Shown here piece after piece: positions 13,601 through 25,083 of a DNA stretch of 64,000 nt. The translations under genes and the position numbers were made by a program. The notes under the pieces were generated by a model. That model ran no database searches, was not told where the DNA came from, and worked only from the letters and a program-made list of their open reading frames with translations. The stretch is from Scortum barcoo (Eukaryota > Chordata > Actinopteri > Centrarchiformes > Terapontidae), in NCBI GenBank assembly GCA_023238725.1, contig CM041553.1:9881001-9945000 (forward strand). The letters are read 5' to 3'. How positions within the stretch are numbered: the stretch's first letter is position 1; each line of letters starts with the position of its first letter.

Positions 13601-13786
13601 CTTCCTCGTCGTATCGTTGAAGAAGTACAGCGCCACGGCTCCTCCCGTGGCGAGACACATCCCGACAGTCACACACCTCCGCGTCCTCCCCCCGCTGGCC
13701 GTCTGACCGCCGACCAGCTCGACTCTCGCCGCCGACCAGAGGTTGAGCTTGCCGGCCAGCGCTGCCACTCTGCGGAAAGCGGCCAT
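1625..13786 (-). CDS. micu3: MICU3, mitochondrial calcium uptake regulator (5' part, seven exons; 3' part outside window)
   Basis: EF-hand protein of the mitochondrial intermembrane space that pairs with MICU1 and tunes the calcium uniporter. Coding exons in transcript order: 13786-13535, 10073-9926, 8434-8403 (32 nt), 6801-6723, 3896-3849, 2761-2679, 1696-1625. All have GT/AG borders and the phases join without a break, giving 204 residues so far. Exon 1 has an Arg-containing N-terminus and a hydrophobic segment at about residues 38-56, fitting a mitochondrial presequence or anchor. Exon 2 carries RFRMFSSVEYEGQLYMTP and exon 4 carries ETPPVWRGSSKLFRNL, which match MICU3 rather than MICU1 or MICU2. 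Exon 6 holds a canonical EF-hand loop, DADGNQMVDKRE (Asp1, Asp3, Asn5, Asp9, Glu12). Exon 7 (QEIFRKKNEKK) is also MICU3-like. The second EF-hand and C-terminus must lie left of base 1. Divergent fgf20 next door supports the call. I cannot say whether it is the a or b paralogue. Confidence 0.93.
2794..2827. repeat. (GT)17 microsatellite in micu3 intron 5
   Basis: Pure GT repeat about 30 bases upstream (in transcript sense) of the exon 6 acceptor. Confidence 0.95.
3997..4026. repeat. (AC)15 microsatellite, micu3 intron 4
   Basis: Pure AC repeat 100 bases from exon 5 on the acceptor side. A shorter AC run lies at about 3948-3960. Confidence 0.95.
5971..6020. repeat. (TG)25 microsatellite, micu3 intron 4
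   Basis: Longest pure TG run in this intron; a (CT)n and an (AC)n run follow within 350 bases. Confidence 0.97.
6109..6154. repeat. (CT)23 microsatellite, micu3 intron 4
   Basis: Pure CT run of 46 bases. Confidence 0.97.
6307..6338. repeat. (AC)16 microsatellite, micu3 intron 4
   Basis: Pure AC run of 32 bases; third microsatellite in a 370-base stretch. Confidence 0.97.
7540..7690 (+). mobile_element. 3' end of a fish LINE or SINE (micu3 intron 3)
   Basis: A T/TA-rich stretch runs into CAATTTCCTTCGGGATTAAT AAAG and then a CTT/T-rich tail. This ending is characteristic of abundant fish retroposons. Only the 3' part is recognisable; the 5' limit is uncertain. Confidence 0.6.
9045..9150. repeat. 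Compound (GT)n microsatellite, micu3 intron 2
   Basis: About 100 bases of GT repeats with GA and CA interruptions. The longest pure block is about 9091-9132. Confidence 0.95.
9647..9678. repeat. Perfect 14-bp inverted repeat with 4-base loop
   Basis: GATATAAGCCACAT, loop ATTA, then the exact reverse complement. It lies in micu3 intron 2, 250 bases downstream of exon 2 in transcript sense. Confidence 0.85.
10602..10634. repeat. (TC)16 microsatellite, micu3 intron 1
   Basis: Nearly pure TC run immediately left of the enhancer-like block. Confidence 0.95.
10640..11050. promoter_or_regulatory. Enhancer-like non-coding block in micu3 intron 1 (candidate)
   Basis: About 400 bases free of simple repeats, with many developmental-type sites: ATGCTAAT octamer-like (around 10818), CAATTAG homeodomain-like (around 10735), TGATTG and TTCATTCATAAAG. 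No reading frame fits. The texture resembles conserved vertebrate enhancers, and its location next to fgf20 is typical for one. Conservation was not measured. Confidence 0.3.
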
Positions 13787-13975
13787 TGCTGCTGCTGCTG
13801 CTGTTGTTGCTGCTCTGGTCGCAACTTTGGTCGAAACTATCGCGGTTCCTCGTTTTCATCGCGAGATGTGCCGGCTCTCCGCTGATGCTGAGGCTGAGAG
13901 GAAAGAGTGGAGGCAGAGCTGTGAGGGAGAGAGGCTGTGATGCTTCACTGAGTAACAGCGAGGGGTTCATGTGAT
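13787..13975 (-). promoter_or_regulatory. micu3 5' leader: CAG/CAA repeat and overlapping upstream ORF
   Basis: On the minus strand the bases just before the micu3 ATG are a run of CAG and CAA triplets (about 13787-13816). Upstream ATGs at 13970 and about 13859 share one frame, which is +1 relative to micu3 and stays open across the main start and past the exon 1 donor. The surrounding 13.1-13.9 kb is GC- and CpG-rich compared with its AT-rich flanks, as expected of a CpG-type promoter. The start at 13786 is chosen because it gives the MICU-like N-terminus and the correct phase into exon 2. The transcription start is not visible, so whether the upstream ATGs are transcribed is unknown. Confidence 0.5.
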
Positions 13976-16800
13976 GTAGGCAAAGACAGACAGTGGACTC
14001 AGCCCAGCCAGTCTACATGAATACAATCAAGCTAACACTCTTTTCTTACACTTACACTCCATATGTTTTCCCATATTTTGCTGTCCTGTTATGAATGTGG
14101 GAAGAATAATCAACTATTTCTTTCTTAGTTAAAAGAAAGAATAGCCTATCACAGTTTTCTTTCTTGAAGAAAAGTATATAACTAACTTATTATAAGGAAA
14201 ATGTATTTTATATATCAAACATAAAAAACAGCAATCCAGCAGTAGAAATGCCACCATCAGAGGTGTGACATTATTATATATCATATTATTAAATATTAGG
14301 ATTTCTGTCACATAAGCAGCATTTTCATGCTGACTCTGGTGGAAGTAAAGCTCAGCTTTAAAGACTGCCTTTGAGTAGTTTAATCTGTAACAATTTGTAG
14401 CCTTGGTAAAATCAGCAAAATAACTGTGTAATTTCAAATAATGTGTAAAGCAACATCACATAGATATACTAAAATAACGAATCACCTCAAAGTTGTATCA
14501 AAGGAAATGTACTTCATAGGACCACTCCCATGAGAAAGTGATAAACTGGCTGCATGCTCTGACACACATGCAAAATCTAGGAAAATCTCATTCAAAGTCA
14601 GAGAAGCCACATTTGTTAAAAGTCAATTACCTCAAATATCTCACAGCGAGGGAGTCTACTTCTTGGAACAAACTTGAAAGATATCTTGGTTTACATGTGT
14701 GGGGGGGGGGGGAGATTATTAGTGACCGATGATATCAACATTTGACAATCTTCTTCTTTTCATCGAGGGTCAGTGTGGTGTCACATTTCCAGTGGGAAGC
14801 AGCACGGGATCAAAGGAGCCGATGGAGAGCAGATATCAAACGAATATCAAAGATGAACTCTTCATTTAAGTCTTTACATGTAGGACTAATGCTAACCTGA
14901 TGGGGCTTTTCTTATGGCTTTGATGCTGAGAGAATAAAGGAGAGAAGTCTAATAGATGGGCCTGTCACCTGTTCACACATGAAGCACGGTGGATCACCCC
15001 AACCTGTGAGCTCTGTGCAGCCAGAAGTTGAAAACACATCAAACAATCAAAACCTCTTGGTAGAAAAAAAAAACCTTTAAAAGGCTAATTATGGTTATTA
15101 AGCCCTTAATTTGTTCCTTTGACTTTTATTTTGCTCATAAACCAAACAAGATTAGCCTATTATGATGATAATCAGAACAATAGGTTCCTTAATTGGTTGA
15201 CTGATGCAAATGGAAATGTTTAATACTTGACACCAAATAGCTGACCTGTAAAAAAAATCCTCAGATGTTGGAGTAGGTGACAACTTTGACAGTTCAGTAC
15301 TGACTGTTGAATAAAACCTGTCCATTTTAAACATACACATGACAGAGCTTGTGGCAGAAACACACCCTCATTTGATAACAGCTGGTCCAATATGAGACAG
15401 ACACCTTTGTTGTGTTGTTGATTTCTGATCTCCAGACTTACCTTGGAACATAAACGCAGTGGGAATAAAACCCCAGATACTTATGCATTTTCTAACTGGC
15501 ATATAGCTGATTATTTTTTTAAAGATTTTCATGAACCCTCCTGAATCCTGCTTTAAAGGACCCCTTGGAGTTCCCCAGACCCCGGTTTGGTAGCCACTTG
15601 CATTAATAACCTCTAGGCTATGTATTCAGTTATTCCATTACCCAGGCATTCGATTAGGTTGTAATTCCTTTGTGTGTGTGTGTGTGTGTAGGTGGGTGAG
15701 GGGTGGGGGGTATAACCCTAGGGGCCTCCTCCTGCTCCTCCCTTGTCTGTTATGGTGCCTACATGGTTGGCTTCACTCTCTGCTCTGTCCCCCCTGTCAC
15801 ACACAGAGCAGCAAACCTTTAGGAAACACAGTATTTTAAAGCAAACCATGTGACCCTGGGAAGTGTGTGGCCTGGCACCTTGTAAGCGTGTGGAAATGTG
15901 GCGTTGCAGTTGACATCTTCATTGTGGCCTGGTCGATATCCAATGTATCAAGATCTGATCAGCCCGGGGGCGATTCCGATCGATCTCGTCTCCTTTAAAA
16001 AAAAAAAAAGTTTCCCCTGCTGGTCATAAATACTAATGAAGCGAGGGATAGAGGGAGAAGGACCCCCCACACACACACACACACACATGCACATACTGAT
16101 GCCCGCTCAGCTTGTCTATGGCGCACAAACACGTGCGCACCCACGGACATAAAACACGCACCAGCACGATACAATACACGTACAATAAACAATAAAATGC
16201 ATAACGTTTTCCCACAATCCCTCTGTCTTCCTGTCATCCCGGAGAAATTGACGCCAGTACAAAATGACACTGCGCACGGCGACCACACACACTCAAACAC
16301 CTCTGCACCTTCAACTCATTTATCAACGCAGCTCCCCAGGGAGGGGGCAGCTGTGTGTGCGTGTGTGTGTGTGCGCGAGCGCGTGCCGGTATAACTGCCA
16401 AAATCAATGCCATATAGACCCCCGTTTGGATAAAACCTGAACCTGCCTTGTTAAAACTGCGGTTTGACCCCGTGATCAAGCAACGCAGATCTGACTGAAT
16501 TTTGTGGTACTGATAAAGTAAAAAGTGAAATTAAACATTCAGGTACTGCTACCCCATAATTAAAAAGAGAACAATGCTCTGAAAGGAAACACCACACGTC
16601 AAGATGCACAAATGCAGGCAAGCTAATGTTTTTTTTTTTTCAACCAATACATCATAAGTGAATTTAAAATCTTTATTCTAGTGGGGTTTTCTTACATATT
16701 CCAATAGAAAGTGACCAATACATACACAAATACAATGTGTGGTCAATGGCATATGTTCAAAGTCATATGATCAATAAAGGGCTATATATGCAGAGCAAAC
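13976..16800. other. micu3-fgf20 intergenic region, no gene seen
   Basis: AT-rich and non-coding, with a poly-G run at 14701, an imperfect hairpin at 14112-14142 (CTATT..TCTTTCTT arms), a (GT)n run at 15671-15690 and CA-rich stretches at 16069-16090 and 16362-16376. A poly-A run occurs at 15995-16008. No open frame has coding character. Confidence 0.6.
14701..14712 (+). repeat. Poly-G tract (12 G) in the micu3-fgf20 intergenic region
   Basis: Twelve consecutive G after TTTACATGTGT, in otherwise AT-rich DNA. Confidence 0.9.
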
Positions 16801-16953
16801 TCGCGTTATTTACATAAAGAATTAACAGCTAGTGGTTTCATCTGAAGCCCCTTCAAGTGTCAAGTGTCGGGGCATTATCCGAGCCTGCAGTTCAAACAGG
16901 TATATTCCCTTCTTCTGGTTGTTATTGCCTGATCCCCTTACAAGATCCCTGCA

Positions 16954-17029
16954 CTTTGAAGCATCTGCGTCTTTGATTCGTCTTTTAAGACCACAATTAA
17001 GGATATATGGGCTCATGCGCTGTTCAAAG
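16954..17029 (+). promoter_or_regulatory. Cluster of three TCF/LEF-like sites upstream of fgf20
   Basis: CTTTGAA at 16954-16960, CTTTGAT at 16971-16977 and TTCAAAG (the same core on the other strand) at 17023-17029 all fit the CTTTGWW consensus. They lie about 0.75-0.85 kb before the predicted start, inside a block without repeats (about 16800-17070). FGF20 is a reported beta-catenin target in mammals, which makes the cluster plausible. Such short motifs also occur by chance. Confidence 0.35.
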
Positions 17030-17081
17030 CCTCGTGGAAAGATCAATGAAGGGATTGACAGTCAGGTGATGTCGTTTGCAC

Positions 17082-17082
<1 letters not shown>

Positions 17083-17111
<29 letters not shown>
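17083..17111. repeat. (GT)14 microsatellite upstream of fgf20
   Basis: Pure GT run about 55 bases after the TCF/LEF-like cluster. CT, AC and further AC runs follow at 17205-17233, 17325-17346 and 17433-17457. Confidence 0.95.
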
Positions 17112-17115
<4 letters not shown>

Positions 17116-17202
17116 GCGCTGTGTGAATGTGCGGCTGGGTTACATAAAAAACAGGGGCAATAAATCAACAGCCGAGTGCGAAAATTACGCAAATGGGGGC
17201 TT

Positions 17203-17233
<31 letters not shown>

Positions 17234-17258
17234 GCAGCACCTGAGTCATTTGGAAATA

Positions 17259-17272
17259 GGGGGGGGGGGGGG
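17259..17272 (+). repeat. Poly-G tract (14 G)
   Basis: Uninterrupted run of 14 G, directly before a TTATAAAG. It is one of four G runs of 12 or more around the fgf20 promoter and first exon. Confidence 0.9.
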
Positions 17273-17750
17273 TTATAAAGCGTTTAGGGTGATGGCAATA
17301 TCACTTTCATGGTGTTTGACATGTACACACACACACACACACACACTCTCTCTCTCTGTCTGTCTTTCGCGCTACGTCCGCGCACAAGTTCCCGCGGAGT
17401 TGCGCACTCTCCTGCGACCCTCCAAACACACAACACACACACACACACACACACACAGATCAACCTGGAGCTGACTGACACAACACACTGCCATGTATGC
17501 ATGCGTTGCTGCAAAGAGGGCTATATACGTCTGTCGGGATCTTTTTTTTTTTACTAGTGGTGTTATTTATTTTTTTTTATTTCCTCCCCAGGTCCTCGCG
17601 CTCTGTGCACATGAAGCCCGACATCAAAGGTGAGGCGGGAGAGCGACGCGCGGAGGGATGAAGGGGCACCGTTTCAAACAGCAGTGAGCCATAAAGGGAG
17701 GAGATCGGGGCGCATTTGCATAAAAAGGCAAATGGGGGTGAATTTCCATA

Positions 17751-17763
17751 GGGGGGGGGGGGG
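17751..17763 (+). repeat. Poly-G tract (13 G) just before the fgf20 TATA box
   Basis: Thirteen consecutive G nine bases upstream of the TATATATA motif. It could influence promoter structure, for example as a G-quadruplex when combined with nearby G runs. Confidence 0.9.
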
Positions 17764-17771
17764 TATTGCGT

Positions 17772-17779
17772 TATATATA
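17772..17779 (+). promoter_or_regulatory. Probable fgf20 TATA box
   Basis: A TATATATA motif sits about 520 bases before the fgf20 ATG, followed by a GC-rich CGTGGAGCCGG stretch and then a purine-rich leader. This predicts a start near 17800 and a 5' UTR of roughly 490 bases. A second candidate, TTATAAAG, lies at 17273-17280, so a longer leader is possible. Confidence 0.5.
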
Positions 17780-17863
17780 CGTGGAGCCGGCCCTCACTGC
17801 GTTACACACACACTGCTGCTCTGAGAGAGGGTACCGCAGAAATAAAGAGGCAGGAGTGAAGTG

Positions 17864-17864
17864 A

Positions 17865-17893
<29 letters not shown>
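17864..17893 (+). repeat. (GA)n tract in the predicted fgf20 5' UTR
   Basis: About 15 GA units, followed by more than 100 bases of purine-rich sequence (17930-18010). It lies between the probable TATA box and the ATG, so it is probably transcribed as part of the leader. Confidence 0.85.
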
Positions 17894-17897
<4 letters not shown>

Positions 17898-18294
17898 CCC
17901 TGAAGTGCTCCGGAGCAAAGGGGAGTATCCCGAGGTGAAGAGGAGAGAGAGGGAGCGGGCAGAGGACGGGAGAGAGGGATAAATAGCGGAGGAGAGGAGG
18001 AGGAGAAGGGACACGGGCTGCTGACAGCGGAGGGGATACCTGCACTCATCCAGACCCCGCGGGAGTTAAACCTCAATTAGATGAAGGTCTAATTAACCCT
18101 GCTGCTGACTGCGCCAAAACGCGCGCTCATTTGAGGGATTTTTTTCCCTCTTTTTTTTTTTTGCCGCCCGCACCTTTAACTTTTCCGTTTCTCCGCTTCA
18201 CGGGCTGACCCCTCCTCGCTCGAGGCTCCCAGCTCGTCACCTGGATCTCGAGCCGTGCCGTGAACCGGACCCGGTGTCTTGTCCCTGATCTGTG

Positions 18295-20367
<2,073 letters not shown>

Positions 20368-21425
20368 GACTGAAGTGGGCGTTACCTTGACCCCGTCAGA
20401 GCCAGTCTGAGCTCATAAGCAACCCAAGTGCTCTTGATGCAGATCCAAGTGCAGATCTTGCTGATCTGGGCAGAACAGGATCATAAAAAGTGCACCACAT
20501 CAACACTCCCCACCGCTGGCATGGAGGAAGGAAAGGAGCCCTCCCTGAAGCAGACTAGCTGGGGAGTCTGATTGAACAGCACCAGGGATTTCCTGTGGAA
20601 GATGCAAAGGCCCCATGACAGATACAGAGGCTACCTGGGCCCCTTAAATTGATCCCTTATTGGCCTTTGCAGAGGCCCTGGTGGTCAAAAAGATGATTTA
20701 TGGATTTCGCTTGAGTTTCCACTAAATGAATCCTACTACCTGCTAGTCCAAACTGCATGTTCAAGAGGATAAAGTTGTGGAGATAATTAACAACTGGCTG
20801 CTAGTAGCTTTTTACTGCTGTTTGCTGGTGTGTCTTGTCCACTGTTTTCAGTAGGCCTTTTTATTGTATTCAAAACACTACTGAGGCTGCTAAGTAAATG
20901 ATTTATTAAAAATGCATAATCCACTATACAGAGTGGCTGGTTTACACAGGAAGGTAGTTTTATGCACTGGAAAAGCAGCCACGTCTGTGTGGGGAATGAG
21001 TCTAAGAGACAGGGAAATCACCTGAAGCGGACTGACTTTTGTTCCCTTTGAAACTTCTCCAAAGACAGATGCTGCTCAGAAAATATGACTTTTCTATAAA
21101 GTGCATGAGGAACAAGAGAAGAAGTACAGGAGTTTTATAAGGACTTCTTCGGTGTCGTGTGGCGAAATAGAGCGTGTTCTGTTGGAACTCTCGAGACTCC
21201 TTCTAGAACCCAGTGAAGGAATTCTGGTGTTCTCTCACCGACTGCAATCCAACAACGAGTGCCGACGGAGACGCCTTTACAAACCTGATGACAGATTTTA
21301 TTCTTATTTATTTTTTGTTTCCTAGGACATACAGTATATTTATTTCATATATTTATTTATTTTGAGAATATATTTTTACAGGTATGAGATAAAATTAAAT
21401 AAAAATTCAGTGCAAGCCATGAAAA
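20368..21425 (+). other. fgf20 3' UTR with AU-rich element and polyadenylation signal
   Basis: About 1 kb without coding signal follows the stop codon. At 21335-21365 there are overlapping ATTTA-type motifs (TATTTATTT repeated), typical of unstable growth-factor mRNAs. AATAAA at 21398-21403 is the best polyadenylation signal, followed by a T-rich stretch (TTCCTTTTCTTATTTATTG). Confidence 0.6.
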
Positions 21426-21991
21426 TTCCTTTTCTTATTTATTGTGTCAAAGTATTAACTGCTGGTTTCCACTCTCACAGTCCATTTAACTGTAAAATGG
21501 TCAGTGATGAAACAATGTAGATATGAGCTGCTTGTTGACAAAGTGAAATAACACTTCATTTCTTTAAGGATGCCACAAATTTTATCTAGAGCTGCCGTTG
21601 GAGCAACAACCTTAAAGCTGGTGTCCAAAAGAATTAAAAATACTTGTAGTGGAAATCAAATACTGCACTTTAATAAAGTTTGGGGACTTGGAAGAAGAAG
21701 ATAAAAAAGAGAATGGTACAAGTTGACACAGCAGAGACAAAGATATTCTTACTTTAGTCAATTGCCAAAAACACTGGATCCTAAAAATCCCTAAAATGTA
21801 ACTCAGTAGCATCTTTTGTTAGACCCTGGTAAATGCCCATACGCTCCACAACCAAGCCGAGGCCAGGTTTACTCAAGTGATATCACTTGGGTAACAATCT
21901 CAGACGTGATAAGTCTTCACCAAAGCCTCAGAAGACCTAATTCAACTGTTTGATACAGGCTGAGTACTGCCAAAGACTAAGTGCAATAACT
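21426..21991. other. fgf20-piggyBac spacer, no gene seen
   Basis: About 570 bases of AT-rich unique-looking DNA after the fgf20 polyadenylation signal. No coding signal. Confidence 0.5.
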
Positions 21992-21995
21992 TTAA

Positions 21996-22907
21996 CCCTT
22001 GTGTGGTATTCAGGTCAAATTGACCCGTTTCAAATTTTTACAAGAAGAAAAATGGTAGAATTATAATTTTTTTTCTACCTGAAACTCAATGGCCTTAGCT
22101 TATTTTCTGTGATAAACATGTACAAACAAAAAAAATAATTTGAGCACACATGCTACTATACTATACCCACACATTTACATCCTTCATATGGTCTTCGGGC
22201 CAGTTTGACCCGCATACACAGAGACACACAGAAACATGCCTACACAGACACAAACACACACAGGCATGCGCGCACACACACACAGATAATGTTACACTAT
22301 TATAGTCTAAGCACAGAGAAGCTGTTTGCTCTCAACTTTCCCTAAGTCTTTACCCTCTGTCAGGCCAGTCCATTCCTCCAACTTTATGTTCATGGCCAAT
22401 ATTGCCCTGGTATCTTACATACCAAAAAAAAGGAGAAAGTGCTCATGAGCACCCTACACAACAATTGAGCAATACGTAGCCAGGGGGACCATAAGCCAGA
22501 GGTCATACTTGACCTCAGCACCACCAAAGGAGGGGTAGACAACTTAAACAAGCTGCTGGTCTGCCACAGCTGTCAAACAAGAACACTACAGTCGCCACTA
22601 ATTCGTGATCTTTTACAACAAGCTGGATGGCTCAGCCTATAATACATTTACAATCTGGATGGCAAGTCAACCCAGACTGGAACCAAAGGAAGCTCCAAAG
22701 AAGATGACTTTTTTCCTTGAGGAGCTAGGCAAGGCACTAGTGACACTGCACAGATCTAAAGGAGACAACATGTGCCCAGGACCCCAGCTTCTCTAGCCAC
22801 AGTGAGGGAAGACACAAAAACGAATCATACTTCCATTGTTAATTGTCTTCTAGTAGAGACTGATTTCAATCATTAAACATATATGTTATCTCTATTGTTT
22901 GAAATTG

Positions 22908-22938
<31 letters not shown>

Positions 22939-23069
22939 GACAATATATGTTAATGGTTTATGAAGTAAAATTTTATTTCAGAATAGTTTTTAAAACCCCA
23001 AATGTGCCCCTGGGTCAATTTGACCTGAGGGATACCAGAGGGTCCCTAAAAGTGAAGACAATACAAGGG
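21996..23069 (+). mobile_element. piggyBac-type transposon remnant flanked by TTAA
   Basis: TTAA at 21992-21995 and 23070-23073 flank the element. The left end starts CCCTTGTGTGG and continues GGTCAAATTGACC. The right end, read inward on the minus strand, starts CCCTTGTATTG and also reaches GGTCAAATTGACC, so the termini are inverted repeats with a subterminal repeat. Inside, degraded plus-strand reading frames at about 22370-22800 match the C-terminal half of piggyBac transposases: VSYIPKK, then TKGGVDNLNKLL, then IRDLLQQ/IFYNKLDGSAYN, and EELGKALVT near 22720. The frames are broken by stops and shifts, and the N-terminal half with most of the catalytic aspartates is missing, so it is not autonomous. 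A (TA)n run sits at 22911-22937. Confidence 0.85.
22460..22796 (+). pseudogene. piggyBac transposase fragment (C-terminal part, broken)
   Basis: Three short frames continue the family alignment across frameshifts: a TKGGVDNLN-like segment at about 22520-22560, a YNKLDGSAYNTFTIWM-like segment at about 22612-22660, and FLEELGKALVT at about 22712-22745. No intact start or catalytic core remains. Confidence 0.75.
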
Positions 23070-23073
23070 TTAA

Positions 23074-24787
23074 CATATAATATCGCTGTACTGCCCCTTA
23101 AATATAAAGTATCTATCCATATGGGAAACTATACACAGCATAAACCTGCAGACATTCAGTATAATGTTATTATTAACTGGATTGTTGTAGTTGTTCTGGT
23201 TGACAATGCCCATAAAGACAGACAGTGAGGTAAAAACATTTCACATCTCATTTGTACTTTAGTGGACACATCCTAATATTGACTGACACAAAGCAGCAGA
23301 CACAATCTTCACAGTCACAATGCAACAACTGTGACTTTTCTTTTGCTTTGGCAGCTGCTGGAGACAACATGCAGCAACACTAAAAGACTCCTTAGACAGG
23401 ATATGAGCTGCTGTGGAGTAACACTCGCAAGACGATGGTTTTACCCATACAGCAACAATATTGTTGTCTGAATAGTAAAGCAACTGGTGTGCAAACACTG
23501 AGAAGACAACAGTCTGGATTAATTAATCAGACACTAAAAAAAGGAGCGAGTTCTGTCCAATTCTACTAATGTACAGCTAATGCCTAAATGTATTTATGCA
23601 ATATGGCTGCCTTGTTAATGGTAAGCATCTAGCTCATGGCTCTACTAATATCTAATAAAGATAGAGGGCTAGGTTGCATGCTTTGCTTTTTCTCTCCCTG
23701 CAGCAACCACAATGCCTAAAGGACCTTTTTTTTGATACTGTGAACTGATCCTTGTAGTACAGTATATTTTCATCTGCTACCATCCAGGGGGGGAAGAGGC
23801 CACAATCGGCTGCCGTCACAGATGCTGTGCAATTTTTGCAGATGAGCCTTTTTAGCCGGGTATTTTAATTTTAACTGACCTAAAAATGTTCCTCACAAAG
23901 GCAGAAAGCAGAAAGAGAGACACTGGAAAAGCAAGAATGAGAGAGAGAGGTGGCAAAAGGTTCAGGCATGGTTAAGCTAAAACAGAGTGATGAGAGTGAT
24001 AGGAAAGGCGGAGAAAAATAACATGAAGTCATCTGTGTAAAGAGACAGCACACGCTTCCTCTGACAGACACTGCAATTAGACAAGTGACTGGCAGGCCGA
24101 GTGCGCTGCTACACTCTTTCATCCTCCCCTTCATCATCCCCTTATCTGTCTCTTCATCCGCCTGTCCTGGGTGAGTCATCCCTTGTTCTTATGACACCTG
24201 AGACTGAATTGACCAGATGTCAACTCTGGCATAGGCAAGAGAAAGAGAGCTGTAGACAGGAAGAGGAGTGTTAGAGTCAGAAAATTATGTAGCAAGGCAG
24301 AGAAAGATGAGCAGAAGGAAGAAGGAGGTGTGGGATAATTGTTTTGCAGCCCGCTACATAAAAAATCCAGATTGAAGGCAGCTCTTTGTGTTGAGTTTCA
24401 AAGTTCATTCTGGACCGTAAAGTGGATAAAACAATCTTACACCAAGGTCCATTTTAGTTCATATCACATGATCTTTTTCAATGGATGTAATTTTTCCAGG
24501 TATTGTGGAGTTGTAGATGTTTACATTCCCAGTTCCCTTTAATGTTAGCTTTAAAGCTCTGGATCATATGATTATCCTTTTATGATAAAGTGGAAATTTG
24601 AACATTGACAACAGTCTGCCCTGAAGTGCTCCCATTTTGTCCTCTCACAGTTTAGCAACCATAACTAAGCACATGTTAAAACGACACGCACAGGGATATT
24701 TAGAAAAGGAAGAGTTGTGAGGGTCTTATATTTTAGTCTGTCGAAAACCAAAAACTGTAAGGAATTAAACAGTGTGTTTCTCTTTCA
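23074..24787. other. No gene seen
   Basis: AT-rich DNA with a GA-rich purine segment at 23900-24000 (AGAAAGAGAGA-like). No open frame has homology I recognise. Confidence 0.5.
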
Positions 24788-25080
24788 GTCCGTGGGGACT
24801 TGGCTTGGGAACCAGAGGTTTGCTGGTTCAAGTCCCCACGGACCAGTCTACATGGAGGTGGAGGTGCCAGTTCACCTCCTGAGCACTGCTGAGGTGTAAC
24901 AAAGCACCGAACCCCAAATCCTGCTCGGGGCGCTTCAAGAGGGCAGCCCCTTCACTCTGGCATCTCTCCGCCAGTTTGCATGTGCATGTGTGTGTATTCC
25001 TATATGTATATGTAAAAAACAACAGAGTGTAAATTTCCCCATTGAGGGACAAATAAATGGTGTTCTTCTTCTTCTTCTCT
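24788..25080 (+). mobile_element. tRNA-like SINE (complete-looking)
   Basis: The head contains a Pol III B-box-like GGTTCAAGTCC at 24825-24835 inside a perfect 13-bp inverted repeat (24788-24800 and 24831-24843). The body has the CGGGGCGCTTCAAGAGGGC and CCCCTTCACTCTGGCATCTC segments common to fish SINEs. The end is AATTTCCCCATTGAGGGAC AAATAAATGG followed by a CTT-repeat tail. A-box-like TGGCTTGGGAACC lies at about 24801. Read together these indicate a retroposed plus-strand SINE, not a functional tRNA gene. Confidence 0.72.
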
Positions 25081-25083
25081 TTT

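Noticed and set aside
24788..24860. Functional tRNA gene
   Set aside because: Has a B box, but the stem pattern does not give a cloverleaf, and the sequence continues into a SINE body with a retroposon tail.
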